Notes: generated by a model not told the origin, from the letters alone. A stretch of DNA of 64,000 nt from Mycobacterium conspicuum (GCF_010730195.1 NZ_AP022613.1:2294001-2358000); one strand, 5' to 3'; numbered from the stretch's first letter, positions 43,532 through 53,103 are shown. A program made the numbers and translations.

Positions 43532-44767
43532 GTGAAAGTTGTCGTCGCATGCTGGGGAAGTCGCGGCGACGTTGAGCCCAACGCCGCAGCCGGCCGAGAG
43601 CTGCTACGCCGCGGGCACGACGTGTGTATGGCCGTCCCGCCCGACCTGATCGGCTTCTGCGAGTCGATCGGGCTGCCGGCGGTCCCCTACGGGCTGGATT
43701 GGTCGGCCTCCATGGAAGTGTTGCGCCCCGGCTGGAGTTCCGTTTGGCGCCACCCCTGGAACATCCCGAATGCGGTCAGTTTTTTGCGCGACAGCAAGGC
43801 GATGTTCACCCGGTGCTGGGAGGACATGAGCGCGACGCTCGTGTCGGTGGCCGACGGCGCCGACCTGATATTCACCGGGCAGAGCTTCGAGGAGCAAGCC
43901 TGCAATGTCGCAGAGTATTACGACATTCCGCTGGCCTGCCTGCATTACAACCCGATCCGGGCGGTCGGCCCCGTCGTGACGGCGTACGAGTGGCTGTATT
44001 GGCGCATGTCGAAGAACGTCGAGGACGCGCAGCGTCGTCGACTGGGCCTACCCAAGGCAACGGCACCCGCTACGCGACGCATCACCGAGCGTGGGTCGCT
44101 GGAACTGCAGTGCTACGACGAGGTGTGCTTCCCGGGATTGGTCGCCGGATGGGCGAAATGGGCCGCCCAGCGCCCCATCGTGGGCAACCTGACGTTGGAC
44201 CTGCCGACGGATGCCGACGAGGAAGTCGCGTCGTGGATTGCGGCCGGAACACCGCCGATCTACTTCGGTTTTGGCAGCGTGCCGGTCGATTCGGTCGGCG
44301 ACATGCTCGACATGATCAGCGCGGCCTGCGCGGAGTTGGGCGAGCGGGCGATATTTTGCTCCGGCGGGACCGACCTCAGCGACGTCCCCCTTCCCGACCA
44401 CGTCAAGGTGATCGGCGCGGTGAACCACGGGGCAATTTTTCCGCTCTGCCGGGTGGTCGTCCACCACGGCAGCACGGGCTCCTCGGCCGCCAGCCTGCGC
44501 GCCGGCGTCCCCACAGCGGTCTTGTGGAAGCTGCCGGATCAGCGCAACGTGTGGGGCAACACGATCAAACGACTGGGGGTGGGCACCTCCCGGCGCCGTT
44601 CGGACACCACCCTCGAATCGCTACTCTCTGACCTGCGCACGGTCCTGGCCCCGGAATACGCCGCCCGGGCACGCGAGGTCGCCACTCAGACGACCAAGCC
44701 CGCCGAAAGCGTCACGGCCGCCGCCGATCTTCTGGAAAATTTCGCGCGGCTGGGGCGCGTTGGCTGA
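43532..44767 (+). CDS. GT1 glycosyltransferase B (GtfA/RtfA-like)
   Basis: This 411-residue paralogue of glycosyltransferase A starts at GTG 43532 (VKVVVACWGSRGDVEPNAAAG) behind AGGCCAGGA. Compared with the other two copies it lacks about a dozen residues after NPIRAVGPVV, in the acceptor-side linker. Its donor loop reads HHGSTGSSAASLRAG, changed from HHGGAGTT. Both differences suggest a changed acceptor or donor. The gene is separated from the first by 131 bases on the same strand. Confidence 0.9.
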   Translation: MKVVVACWGSRGDVEPNAAAGRELLRRGHDVCMAVPPDLIGFCESIGLPAVPYGLDWSASMEVLRPGWSSVWRHPWNIPNAVSFLRDSKAMFTRCWEDMSATLVSVADGADLIFTGQSFEEQACNVAEYYDIPLACLHYNPIRAVGPVVTAYEWLYWRMSKNVEDAQRRRLGLPKATAPATRRITERGSLELQCYDEVCFPGLVAGWAKWAAQRPIVGNLTLDLPTDADEEVASWIAAGTPPIYFGFGSVPVDSVGDMLDMISAACAELGERAIFCSGGTDLSDVPLPDHVKVIGAVNHGAIFPLCRVVVHHGSTGSSAASLRAGVPTAVLWKLPDQRNVWGNTIKRLGVGTSRRRSDTTLESLLSDLRTVLAPEYAARAREVATQTTKPAESVTAAADLLENFARLGRVG

Positions 44768-44890
44768 TCGGCGCGGGCTGGTGGCCGCAGTGACGGCGCC
44801 GGCTATCGCCTCGGGGAGGGTTGATGGGATTGCCGTCGGGCTGAAGAATGCGGGCGGTGCTGGAAGGTCGAGCCGCCCGGCCGCCACATC

Positions 44891-44941
44891 TTGAATATCG
44901 TCATTTTCAAAGACTTACGTTACCGAAATAGGAGCTCGTCG
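44891..44941 (+). promoter_or_regulatory. A/T-rich candidate promoter before the C-methyltransferase
   Basis: TTGAAT at 44891-44896 and TTACGT at 44915-44920 are spaced 18 bases apart within a clearly A/T-rich stretch of about 40 bases. AGGAG at 44930-44934 is the ribosome binding site of the next gene. The -10 is poor, so this is only a candidate. Confidence 0.3.
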
Positions 44942-46144
44942 ATGTCCGCACCGTCCACTGCGACGATGAAATGTCGATTGTGCGGTGAACCTGCTGCGAT
45001 AGAGTTCCTCAATCTAGGGCGACAACCGCTCGCGAACAAATATCCTTCCGAAGCCGAATTTGCAACCGAAGACTTCTTCCCGTTGCAGGCGTTCTTCTGT
45101 CCGACGTGCAAGAACGTCCAACTGGGCGTGATCGTCTCCCGGGAGAGAATGTTCGAAGACTACTATTACCTGTCCTCGGTTAACCGCGAACTGGTGAGGC
45201 ATTTCGAGGATCTCGCCCAGCAACTGGCATCGGCGGAATTTGTCGTCGACGTCGGCTCCAACGACGGCATTCTCCTCAAGCCACTCCAGAAGCTGGGCGT
45301 CAAGGCGCTCGGCGTCGAGCCCTCGATCAACGTGTCGAAGATCGCCAACGACCAGGGGTTGGAAACGCTGACGTCCTTTTTCGACATCCCGACCGCCGAG
45401 AAGATCGAAGAATCCTATGGCAGGGCGGATGTCGTCGTCGCCAGCAGCGTCTTCACCCATCTGGATAGTCCGAGCGGGTTTATCGAGGCGGTGCAGCGAC
45501 TGCTGACGGACGACGGCACGTTCATCATCGAGGTGGAATACATCGGCGCCATTGTGACGACGACGCAGTTCGAGCGCTTCTACTTGGACCGGATTTTCTA
45601 CTACTCGCTTACCTCGCTGGCAAAGTTGTTCGCCGCGCACGACATGCTCATCTCCGATGTCCGCGAGATCGTCCCGCACGGTGGCTCACTACAAGTGTTC
45701 GTGCAACGGGCACGCGGGCAATCCCCGTCCGATGCCGTGCGGCGACTCTTCGCCCGCGAAGAACAAGATTTGACGGTGGAAGCCATGCGCGAGTTCGGGC
45801 GCAACGTCGACCTTCAAATATCCGCGTTCCGGGACCAATTGGCGGAATACCGGCAAGCCGGGCTGCGAGTTGCCGGTTACGGTTCGCCGGCACGAGTGGC
45901 GACGATCTGCAATTACGGCCGGATCGGACCCAGCGAAATCGCGTTCACGGTCGACGACAGTCCCTTGAAGCAGAACAAGTTCACTCCCGGCACGCACATC
46001 CCGATCGTTCCCAAAAGCTATCTAGATGAACACCGGGCCGACGTGCTCGTCGTCTTCGCGTACGAATACTTCGACGACATCAAGAAGAAGACCGGCGGCG
46101 CGTACCGCTACTTGAAGCCCATTCCACCGACAGAGCTGAACTAG
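44942..46144 (+). CDS. Sugar C-methyltransferase (NovU/TylCIII-like)
   Basis: This 400-residue enzyme is of the three-part family that methylates a ring carbon of NDP-keto-sugars. The N-terminal zinc site is MKCRLCG with a second pair in FFCPTCK. The SAM domain has VVDVGSNDGILLKPL (motif I) and VVVASSVFTHLDSP. The C-terminal domain has VAGYGSPARVATICNYG and FTVDDSPLKQNKFTPGTHIPI. The start at ATG 44942 follows AGGAG. It predicts a branched (C-methyl) sugar in the final glycolipid. An upstream TTG at 44891 is less likely. Confidence 0.88.
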   Translation: MSAPSTATMKCRLCGEPAAIEFLNLGRQPLANKYPSEAEFATEDFFPLQAFFCPTCKNVQLGVIVSRERMFEDYYYLSSVNRELVRHFEDLAQQLASAEFVVDVGSNDGILLKPLQKLGVKALGVEPSINVSKIANDQGLETLTSFFDIPTAEKIEESYGRADVVVASSVFTHLDSPSGFIEAVQRLLTDDGTFIIEVEYIGAIVTTTQFERFYLDRIFYYSLTSLAKLFAAHDMLISDVREIVPHGGSLQVFVQRARGQSPSDAVRRLFAREEQDLTVEAMREFGRNVDLQISAFRDQLAEYRQAGLRVAGYGSPARVATICNYGRIGPSEIAFTVDDSPLKQNKFTPGTHIPIVPKSYLDEHRADVLVVFAYEYFDDIKKKTGGAYRYLKPIPPTELN

Positions 46145-46160
46145 GGAGAGGTTCCTTCGC

Positions 46161-47228
46161 ATGGTTGAACATTTCATCGTCCGTCGCGATACCGAGGCGA
46201 TCGTCAGGGGCCTCGGCGAGGACGCTCATCTGCTTTCGGGCAAGACCGTTCTGCTCAGTGGTGGCGCGGGCTTTCTGGGGAAGCACTTTCTGCGGGTGTT
46301 CAAGCGGCTCAACGATACGATTCTGGAACAGCCCGTTCGAGTCATCTCGGCCGACAACTTCATCACGGGCGATCCCAGCACCGCCGAGCGCGACGAAAAT
46401 ATCGCCGAAGTGTGGGCCGACGTCACCTATCCGCTGCCCGTGCGCGAAGACATTCACTACATCATGCACGCGGCCGGTTTGGCGTCGCCGGTCTACTACA
46501 TGAAATATCCGCTCGAAACCATCGAGAGCGCCGTAGCGGGCATCAAGAACCTGCTGGAGTTGGGGCGCCGCAACCCCGCGCTGGAAGGGTTTCTGTTCTT
46601 CAGTTCCAGCGAGATCTACGGCGACCCCGATCCCCGCTTCGTGCCCACTCCCGAGACGTACCACGGTCACGTCTCCAGCGTCGGCCCTCGGGCCTGCTAC
46701 GACGAATCGAAGCGGCTGGCCGAAACGATCGCGACGGTTTATCACCAGAAGTACGGTCTGCCCGCAACGATCGTCCGGCCGTTCAACGTGTTCGGGCCCG
46801 GGATGAAGCACAACGATCGCCGCGTCATTCCCATGTTCACCTACCAGGCGCTGACGGGCCAGCCGATTCCCGTGCATGGCGACGGGCTGCAGACCCGAAC
46901 GTTCTGCTACATCACCGACGCGATCACCGGGTTCTTGAAGGTGTTGTTGCGTGGCCGCCGCGGCGAGCCCTACAACATCGGCAATGCCGCCAACGAAATC
47001 TCGATGCATGACCTGGCGGAGTTGTACGGAAAGCTGGTGTCGGGCTCGACATTTGAGCTCATCGACTACCCCGACACCTACCCGGCGGGCGAGCCGCAGC
47101 GGCGTTGCCCGGACCTTTCCAAGGCGCACGAAGACCTGAACTACTTTCCGCAGGTCGACGTCGAGGACGGACTCGCGCGATTCATCGCCTGGGCCAAGGA
47201 TCAGCCGTCTTACAAGAACGGCGCATGA
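46161..47228 (+). CDS. NAD-dependent nucleotide-sugar epimerase/dehydratase, UXS-like
   Basis: This 355-residue extended SDR has the NAD motif SGGAGFLG (33-40), FFSSSEIYGDP near 147-156 and the catalytic YDESK (Y180, K184). GPRACYDESKRLAET and RPFNVFGPGM resemble UDP-glucuronate decarboxylase (UXS) and related enzymes. With the UDP-glucose dehydrogenase 2 kb downstream it could make UDP-xylose from UDP-glucose. Some UXS consensus residues differ (YHGHVSSVGPR), so another nucleotide-sugar reaction remains possible. The stop overlaps the next gene by ATGA. Confidence 0.85.
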   Translation: MVEHFIVRRDTEAIVRGLGEDAHLLSGKTVLLSGGAGFLGKHFLRVFKRLNDTILEQPVRVISADNFITGDPSTAERDENIAEVWADVTYPLPVREDIHYIMHAAGLASPVYYMKYPLETIESAVAGIKNLLELGRRNPALEGFLFFSSSEIYGDPDPRFVPTPETYHGHVSSVGPRACYDESKRLAETIATVYHQKYGLPATIVRPFNVFGPGMKHNDRRVIPMFTYQALTGQPIPVHGDGLQTRTFCYITDAITGFLKVLLRGRRGEPYNIGNAANEISMHDLAELYGKLVSGSTFELIDYPDTYPAGEPQRRCPDLSKAHEDLNYFPQVDVEDGLARFIAWAKDQPSYKNGA

Positions 47229-48100
47229 GACTAGCCGTCGTCGGCCGGGGCAAATGGGGCACGAACATCGTCCGGACCCTGGCGTCGATGAGCGACGTGG
47301 AGCTGATCGGTGAGTCGAAGGACGTCGATCTCGTTCTTCGCCAGCGGCCCGCTGGGGTTCTGATCGCGACGCCGTCGGCGACTCATGCCGACGTCGCGAT
47401 CCCATTCATCGATGCGGGTGTGCCGACATTCATCGAAAAGCCCATGGCCACCACGGTTTACGACGCGATCCGCATCAGCGAGGCGGCCCTACGTTCCGGC
47501 GCACCCGTCGTCGTCGGGCACGTGCACTTGCACAACCCGGCGTTTCAGGCTGCAAAAAAGCTGCTCCCCGATGTCGAACCCGTGCAGGCCGTGTTCTGGG
47601 AGGGAATGAATCACCACCCGCGTAGCGATTCATCGGTGCTGTGGGATTGGCTTCCGCACGGTCTCTCGATGGCGCGGGCGCTGTTCGACGCGAACCCTGG
47701 TTCGGTGCAGGCTTGGGGCGTCGGCGCGGCGTCGCGGTTCACCGCCGCCAGCGCCAAATTCGCGTTCGGTGAAATCCCGCTCATCGCGAACGTCAGTTGG
47801 CTCTCGCCGCCGAAGCGTCATCGATTGACGATTGTGGGGGAAGACAACTCGCTCACGTTCGACGACACCGCCGACAGAAAGCTTTCGCTGCACACGTCCC
47901 GGGGTGCGTCGCATCCCGGCTACGATGACGAACTCCCACTCACGCGGGAACTGCAGGCGTTCCTCGGCGTGGTGCGCGCCGGCCACTTGGATACGGCCCA
48001 GATAAAGAGCGAAGTAGCGCTGGTGCGGGCCGTCGCCGCCGCCGAAGAATCCGCTCGGAATGCCGGTAAACCGGTAGCGATTGACGACGGTCAATCGTGA
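47225..48100 (+). CDS. Gfo/Idh/MocA-family oxidoreductase
   Basis: This 291-residue NAD(P)-dependent sugar oxidoreductase starts MRLAVVGRGKWGTNIVRTL with the dinucleotide-binding glycines. IATPSATHADVAIPFIDAG and the catalytic Lys of FIEKPMATT (about residue 75) are family hallmarks. GHVHLHNPAFQAAKKLL follows. It is slightly short for the family. Coupled by an ATGA overlap to the epimerase, it probably oxidises or reduces a keto-sugar intermediate in the same pathway. Confidence 0.88.
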   Translation: MRLAVVGRGKWGTNIVRTLASMSDVELIGESKDVDLVLRQRPAGVLIATPSATHADVAIPFIDAGVPTFIEKPMATTVYDAIRISEAALRSGAPVVVGHVHLHNPAFQAAKKLLPDVEPVQAVFWEGMNHHPRSDSSVLWDWLPHGLSMARALFDANPGSVQAWGVGAASRFTAASAKFAFGEIPLIANVSWLSPPKRHRLTIVGEDNSLTFDDTADRKLSLHTSRGASHPGYDDELPLTRELQAFLGVVRAGHLDTAQIKSEVALVRAVAAAEESARNAGKPVAIDDGQS

Positions 48101-48263
48101 CCGCCAACAAAGATCTGCACCCGGGTTCCGTTGAACTGCGTCGCCCTGTCGGAGTGCCTCGGAACGGCCAACTCCGGCCCGTGCCGGCGTTTAGACTCCA
48201 CTGGCGATCGCCCGCCCCGACCAGTCCGTTTTTCGCGCGAAAATCTCAGTGAGGAGTACGCAG

Positions 48264-48998
48264 ATGGTATCCGGAGGATTTGAGGCCGAGGCCGACGCGC
48301 CGTCTTCGTCGCAATCTCTTTCGCTTCAGGACATGAAAAGGATGAAACGGCAGATCCTGCGATTCCTGCTACTGCGCGGACACTTTCCGAGGGACGGATC
48401 GAGTAAGCCGGACGAACTCCTGTACCTTGCCGCGGCCGCGCAGCGCACCGGCGCGCGCCGTGTCGGAGAGATAGGTTTCAATATCGGGTGCTCCGCTTAC
48501 GCCTTTCTCACCGCATGCCCCGATGCCCAGGTCGTTTCTTTTGACCTAGGGGAAAATGATGCCACCAGGGCGGCGAAAGGGCTCATCGACAAGAGGTATC
48601 CGAACCGGCACACGCTTATCTGTGGACCCTCCGGCGAGACCGTCCCGCAATTTAAGAGCCGGAACCCTGATTTGCGCTTTGACCTGGTATTCATAGACGG
48701 CGCCCATGGATACGAGGCGGCCAAAGCGGACATAGTGAATATGAAGCCCTTCTGCACGGAGAAGACTGCGGTGGTCATGGACGATCTTTTGCCCTGGTGT
48801 TGGTGGGGCACGGGGCCTACGCAAGCATGGACAGAGGCCATAGCGGAAGGGATCATTCGCCAGGATGAATTGGTCAAGGATGGTACGCCCGTTGATGCCC
48901 TCGAGCCTCCCGGGAAAAGATGTTGGGCGCTGGGACGGTATGTCTTCGAAAACTCTCCGGATCAGGGGGTAACGCCTTCCTAGCGGCACGATCAGCGC
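48264..48998 (+). CDS. Class I SAM-dependent methyltransferase, Methyltransf_24-like (stop at 48983)
   Basis: The product has 239 residues from the ATG at 48264, which follows TGAGGAG, and it stops at 48983; the stated end should be read with that stop. VGEIGFNIGCSAYAFL is motif I. FDLVFIDGAHGYEAAKADI and VVMDDLLPWCWWGTGPTQAW are typical of metal-dependent small-molecule O-methyltransferases of the TylF/CmcI-like group. It probably methylates a sugar hydroxyl. It is more A/T-rich in parts than the housekeeping genes. 163 bases separate it from the oxidoreductase. Confidence 0.75.
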
Positions 48999-49105
48999 GC
49001 TGGGCGAATTTGGTCGATAGCTCTGCGGGCCCAAGACGCGGTCCGTATATTGAAGAATCCGTTGAGAGGGATCATGATTTCGTGCACGCAAAGGTCTGAG
49101 CGCCC

Positions 49106-50407
49106 ATGCGGCTGACAGTTCTCGGACTCGGGTACCTGGGCGCGACCCACGCCGCCTGCATGGCAGAACTTGGTCATGAAGTGCTGGGCGTGGAGGTCGA
49201 TCCGGAAAGGCTCACCAAGCTCAGGCATGGACAGCTGCCGTTCTACGAACCGGGTTTGTCCGAGGCGGTGGCCACACACCTGAATTCGGGCGCGCTGCGG
49301 TTGACGGATTCCTACGAAGATGCGGCCGACTGGGGCGACGCGTTTTTCATCGCCGTCGGCACGCCGCAAAAGACGGGCGAAAACAGCGCCGACCTGAGCT
49401 ACGTCGAGGCCGTCATCGACCGGCTGGCCCCGCTGTTGACCCGAGACGCCGTCATCTTCGGCAAGTCGACCGTTCCCGTCGGCACCGCGCAAATGCTGGC
49501 GCGTCGCGCCGCGGAGTTGGCCAACGACGTTCGGGTCGAAATCGCATTTAACCCCGAATTCCTCCGGGAAGGGCATGCGATCGTTGACACCCTGCACCCC
49601 GACCGCCTGGTGCTGGGACGGACGCCCGGTGGCACCGCCGAATCGGTGGCCCGGGAAATCTATGCGCCGATCCTCGCCGAAGGCACTCCCTTCATCGTCA
49701 CCGATACCGCAACCGCCGAACTGGTGAAGGCATCGGCCAACGCGTTCCTCGCGACGAAGATCTCCTTCATCAACGCGATCGCCGAAGTCTGTTCGGCCGC
49801 CGGCGCCGACGTGCGGGCCGTGGCGGACGCCATCGGACTGGACGCACGAATCGGACGACGATTCCTCAACGCGGGCCTCGGCTTTGGCGGCGGGTGCCTG
49901 CCAAAAGATATCCGCGCGTTCATGGCGCGGGCCGGTGAGCTCGGCGCGTCCGAGGCCCTCTCGTTCTTGCGCGAAGTCGACGCCATCAACATGCGGCAAC
50001 GGACCCGGATCGTCGACCTCACCCGTCGCGTGTGCGGAGGCTCGCTGCTGGGGGCCCATGTCGCGGTTCTCGGGGCCGCCTTCAAGCCGGAATCCGACGA
50101 TGTCCGGGACTCGCCCGCACTCAACGTCGCCGCTCAAATTCAACTGCAGGGCGCAGCTGTCAAGGTGTACGACCCGAGGGCGATCGAGAACTCCCGGAAG
50201 GTATTTCCGACTTTGCATTACGTCGACTCGGCGGTCGCCGCGTGCGACCGGGCAGACGTGGTGCTCCTGCTGACCGAGTGGACCGAGTTCGTCGACCTTG
50301 ATCCCGGGGCGCTCGGCGAGGTGGTGAACAGACCCGTCATCATCGACGGCCGACTGTGCCTGGACGCGGCCAAGTGGAAGGGCTCAGGCTGGGAGTACTG
50401 GTCATAG
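49106..50407 (+). CDS. UDP-glucose 6-dehydrogenase
   Basis: This 433-residue enzyme oxidises UDP-glucose to UDP-glucuronate with NAD. The N-terminal Rossmann domain has VLGLGYLGATHAACMAE. GKSTVPVGTA and FNPEFLREGHA are family motifs, and the catalytic Cys is C264 in GFGGGCLPKD. GAAFKPESDDVRDSPAL is in the C-terminal UDP-binding domain. It is a UDP-glucose/GDP-mannose dehydrogenase family member like M. tuberculosis UdgA. It supplies glucuronate or, with the UXS-like enzyme, xylose. A candidate terminator lies 30 bases past the stop. Confidence 0.93.
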   Translation: MRLTVLGLGYLGATHAACMAELGHEVLGVEVDPERLTKLRHGQLPFYEPGLSEAVATHLNSGALRLTDSYEDAADWGDAFFIAVGTPQKTGENSADLSYVEAVIDRLAPLLTRDAVIFGKSTVPVGTAQMLARRAAELANDVRVEIAFNPEFLREGHAIVDTLHPDRLVLGRTPGGTAESVAREIYAPILAEGTPFIVTDTATAELVKASANAFLATKISFINAIAEVCSAAGADVRAVADAIGLDARIGRRFLNAGLGFGGGCLPKDIRAFMARAGELGASEALSFLREVDAINMRQRTRIVDLTRRVCGGSLLGAHVAVLGAAFKPESDDVRDSPALNVAAQIQLQGAAVKVYDPRAIENSRKVFPTLHYVDSAVAACDRADVVLLLTEWTEFVDLDPGALGEVVNRPVIIDGRLCLDAAKWKGSGWEYWS

Positions 50408-50436
50408 CGATCGCATCGAAGATGTCCGAATCACCA

Positions 50437-50460
50437 AGGGGGACTGAGCCCCTCGTTTTC
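50437..50460 (+). terminator. Short candidate terminator after UDP-glucose dehydrogenase
   Basis: AGGGG (50437-50441) pairs with CCCCT (50449-50453) around a 7-base loop and is followed by CGTTTT. The stem is only 5 bp, so it is weak. Confidence 0.35.
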
Positions 50461-50579
50461 CTCGGAAGTCGAGGACCCCGGAGCCATGTGGTGATCGCGC
50501 CTCCGCGGCCAGCGGCGAAGGGCACGCGCGCCGAGCAGACCACCGCGAATGCGAAGCAACCGGTTTCCGTACAAAGCGC

Positions 50580-50606
50580 CTGTACTGACAGGTATCGTCT
50601 GTATCC
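50580..50606 (+). promoter_or_regulatory. Candidate leaderless promoter of the ABC transporter operon
   Basis: TATCGT at 50593-50598 fits TANNNT and ends 8 bases before the GTG start, and no Shine-Dalgarno is seen, so a leaderless transcript is plausible. A short inverted repeat, CCTGT-ACTG-ACAGG, overlaps its upstream side (about 50579-50592) and could bind a regulator. Confidence 0.3.
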
Positions 50607-51536
50607 GTGATCGAACTAAATGGCGTAGCCAAGACGTTCGACGGGGCGATACACGCATTGCAGGACGTCAGCTTTTCGGTTCCGACGGGGTCGGTTTGCG
50701 CCCTGCTCGGCCATAACGGCGCGGGCAAGTCGACCACGATCAAGATCCTGTCCACGTTGCTGCGGCCCACCTCTGGCCAGGCAATCGTGGCCGGGTACGA
50801 CGTCGTCCAACAACCCGCACAGGTGCGCGAGAGCATCGGAATCACCGCCCAACTCACCGCGCTGGACTGGGATCTCACCGGCCGCGAGAACCTGGTGTTG
50901 TTCGCCCGCATGCGGGGAATGCGGCGCAAACATGCCCACCTGCGAGCCGACGCGTTGATCGAGCAATTCGACATGTCCCACGCCGCCGACCGCAAGGTGT
51001 CCACCTATTCGGGTGGCATGCGGCGCCGCATCGATATCGCCGTCGCACTGGTGGTCCCACCGAAGGTGCTTTTCCTCGACGAGCCCACCACCGGGTTGGA
51101 CCCGCGCAGTCGCCGCGCGGTGTGGGACACGGTGTCGTCATTGTCGGACCAGGGCGTCACAGTGCTGCTCACGACGCAATATCTCGAGGAAGCCGACGTG
51201 CTCAGCGATTCGGTCGTCGTGATCAACGGCGGACGCGTGATCGCCAGCGGTACTGCCGAAGACCTCAAGCACCTGGTGGGATCAAGCTACTGCACCGTGA
51301 GTCCAGTGAACCCGGCCGACCTGTCCAGGATCCTGGCCGTGCTCGCCGATCTCGACGGAGCCGAAGCCGATCCCGAGGCGAACACGGTTTCCGTGTTGGC
51401 GCCCAATGGGGTTGCGACGCTTAGTGAGGTGTTTCGCCGGGTCGATCAACTCGGCGTCGAGCTGGCCGACATTGCGCTGCGCAAACCGTCCCTGGACGAG
51501 GCATTTCTGCACCTCACGGAGAGCATCACCACGTGA
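50607..51536 (+). CDS. ABC transporter ATP-binding protein, DrrA-like
   Basis: This 309-residue ATPase is of the daunorubicin-resistance (DrrA) subfamily. Walker A is GHNGAGKST (about 35-43), the Q-loop region is IGITAQLTALDW, the signature is YSGGMRRR, Walker B is LFLDEPTTGLD and the H-loop region reads LLTTQYLEEA (Gln-Tyr in place of the His). The C-terminal 90 residues are the extra DrrA domain. It would power the two permeases that follow with overlapping junctions. drrABC genes occur in the glycopeptidolipid and PDIM loci of mycobacteria. Confidence 0.92.
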   Translation: MIELNGVAKTFDGAIHALQDVSFSVPTGSVCALLGHNGAGKSTTIKILSTLLRPTSGQAIVAGYDVVQQPAQVRESIGITAQLTALDWDLTGRENLVLFARMRGMRRKHAHLRADALIEQFDMSHAADRKVSTYSGGMRRRIDIAVALVVPPKVLFLDEPTTGLDPRSRRAVWDTVSSLSDQGVTVLLTTQYLEEADVLSDSVVVINGGRVIASGTAEDLKHLVGSSYCTVSPVNPADLSRILAVLADLDGAEADPEANTVSVLAPNGVATLSEVFRRVDQLGVELADIALRKPSLDEAFLHLTESITT

Positions 51537-52294
51537 GCGCGCTCGCCGCTTTGACCGAGCGCGCGGCACGCGCCGGAGTGCGCGAAGACGTGCCGTTTGC
51601 CGTGCTGGCGCCCGCGGGTAACTTCCTCGTCTTCAACTTCATGCTGGGGAAGGTGATCGACACCGGGGGGATGAGCTACCCCCAGTACGTCCTGCCCGTC
51701 GTCATCGTTCAGGTGATGATGATCGGCGCCCTGACGAGCGTTGACCGGGCCGCCCGAGACGAGCGGGGCGAGTTCGGGGATCGGCTCCGCACGCTGCCGA
51801 TATCCGCCGCGGTACCCGTGATGGCACGCATGTTGTATTGCCTGTTCCGCGGCGCCCTCGGCCTGCTGGCCGCGATCGCCGTCGGGTATGTGTTCGGCTT
51901 CCGGCTGTTCGGCGGGTTGGGCTACGCCGCCGCCTTCACCGCGCTCGTCCTGCTGTTGACACTGGCGCTGTCGCTCGCTGCCGACTCGGCGGGTGTGCTG
52001 TCCGCGGGGTCACAGAGTGGCATGGGCGGAGGGGGAGCGTTCAGTCAGTTCCTGCTGGTTCCGCAGATGCTGCTGGTCATGCTGTCCACCGGGATGGCGC
52101 CGGCCGACGCGTTCCCGGACTGGCTGCACCCGTTCGTCCGGAACCAGCCCATTTCGCAGGTCACGCAAACCCTGCGCGGGTTCGCCGCCGGCCATTTCGC
52201 CGTTGGCAACCTGTTGACCAGTTTGGCGTGGTGCCTTGGGCTGCTGCTGGTGTTCGGTGCTATTGCGGCGCGCGTACAGCGGCGGACGCAATGA
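51533..52294 (+). CDS. ABC-2 type permease, DrrB-like
   Basis: This 253-residue membrane protein has about six hydrophobic segments. FLVFNFMLGKVIDTGG, YVLPVVIVQVMMIGALTS, ERGEFGDRLRTLPIS and the C-terminal RNQPISQVTQTLRG are ABC-2 permease features of the drug/lipid exporter (DrrB) type. It starts at GTG overlapping the ATPase stop (GTGA) and ends overlapping the next permease (ATGA). Confidence 0.88.
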   Translation: MSALAALTERAARAGVREDVPFAVLAPAGNFLVFNFMLGKVIDTGGMSYPQYVLPVVIVQVMMIGALTSVDRAARDERGEFGDRLRTLPISAAVPVMARMLYCLFRGALGLLAAIAVGYVFGFRLFGGLGYAAAFTALVLLLTLALSLAADSAGVLSAGSQSGMGGGGAFSQFLLVPQMLLVMLSTGMAPADAFPDWLHPFVRNQPISQVTQTLRGFAAGHFAVGNLLTSLAWCLGLLLVFGAIAARVQRRTQ

Positions 52295-53082
52295 CCGCAG
52301 GGACCGTTGATGCGCCGCAGCGGAGCTCGCTGGCGGCCGAAACCATGGTGTTTGCCGGCTGGCTCCTCCTGCATTGGCGGCGCCAGTCATCCGTGGTGAT
52401 TCAAAGCCTGTTGTTCCCCAGCTTCCTGCTTATTACCTACAAACTGCTGGTCGGCAAGTCGATACTGAGAATCACCGGCACGGACAGCCTCTACGGCCTG
52501 GTGCCGATGTGCGCCGTGGCCGGTGCGATGTACGGCGCGCTCGCGGCCGGCCGCAGCATCCCCCTCGAGCACGGCATCGGCCTGCTCAGTCGAATGTGGG
52601 TATTTCCCGTGCACCGGGCCAGCGCCCTGACGGGTCGGCTGCTCGCCGAGGCCGTCCGCACGCTGGCAAGTGCCGCCTTGGTCACGGCGGTCGGCGTCGG
52701 GCTGGGACTGCGATTCAAGGGCGGCTGGCTTGCCGTGATCCCGTTTCTGTTGGTCCCGGTGGTGGCCATTGTCGTCTTCTCGCTGGCGGTGATAGCGATC
52801 GCGGTGCGGTCCAAGACCGGAGCGGTGCTCGTCTGGCTGGGGGTGCCGGCCATCGGCTCGGTGTTCTCCAGCTCCGGTGTCGTCCCGGTGCCCTCGTCGG
52901 TGCGGACGGAGGTCCACCTGCAGCCGCTGTGGCCGACGATTGAGTCCATGCGGGCGCTCGCACAGGGTGCTCCCGCGTCGTGGCCGCTGCTGCTGACCCT
53001 GCTGTGGGCTCTCGGCCTTGCCGCAGTCCTCGGGCCACTGGCCGTCCGCAATTACCGCATCGCGGCCGAATCCGGCCCCTGA
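52291..53082 (+). CDS. ABC-2 type permease, DrrC-like
   Basis: This 263-residue second permease has six predicted membrane segments. SLLFPSFLLITYKLLVG, IPLEHGIGLLSRMWVFPVHRASALTGRLLAE and LQPLWPTIESMRALAQG match the DrrC type. The ATG at 52291 overlaps the previous stop, which fixes the start. With the DrrA- and DrrB-like proteins it should form one exporter that moves a lipid or glycolipid intermediate. Confidence 0.88.
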   Translation: MTAGTVDAPQRSSLAAETMVFAGWLLLHWRRQSSVVIQSLLFPSFLLITYKLLVGKSILRITGTDSLYGLVPMCAVAGAMYGALAAGRSIPLEHGIGLLSRMWVFPVHRASALTGRLLAEAVRTLASAALVTAVGVGLGLRFKGGWLAVIPFLLVPVVAIVVFSLAVIAIAVRSKTGAVLVWLGVPAIGSVFSSSGVVPVPSSVRTEVHLQPLWPTIESMRALAQGAPASWPLLLTLLWALGLAAVLGPLAVRNYRIAAESGP

Positions 53083-53103
53083 TAGCGAATTCGCGCGCGA
53101 GGC

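Noticed and set aside
48984..48998. The bases after the methyltransferase stop at 48983
   Set aside because: They are not coding; the methyltransferase frame ends at 48983, and this corrects the end given for that feature.
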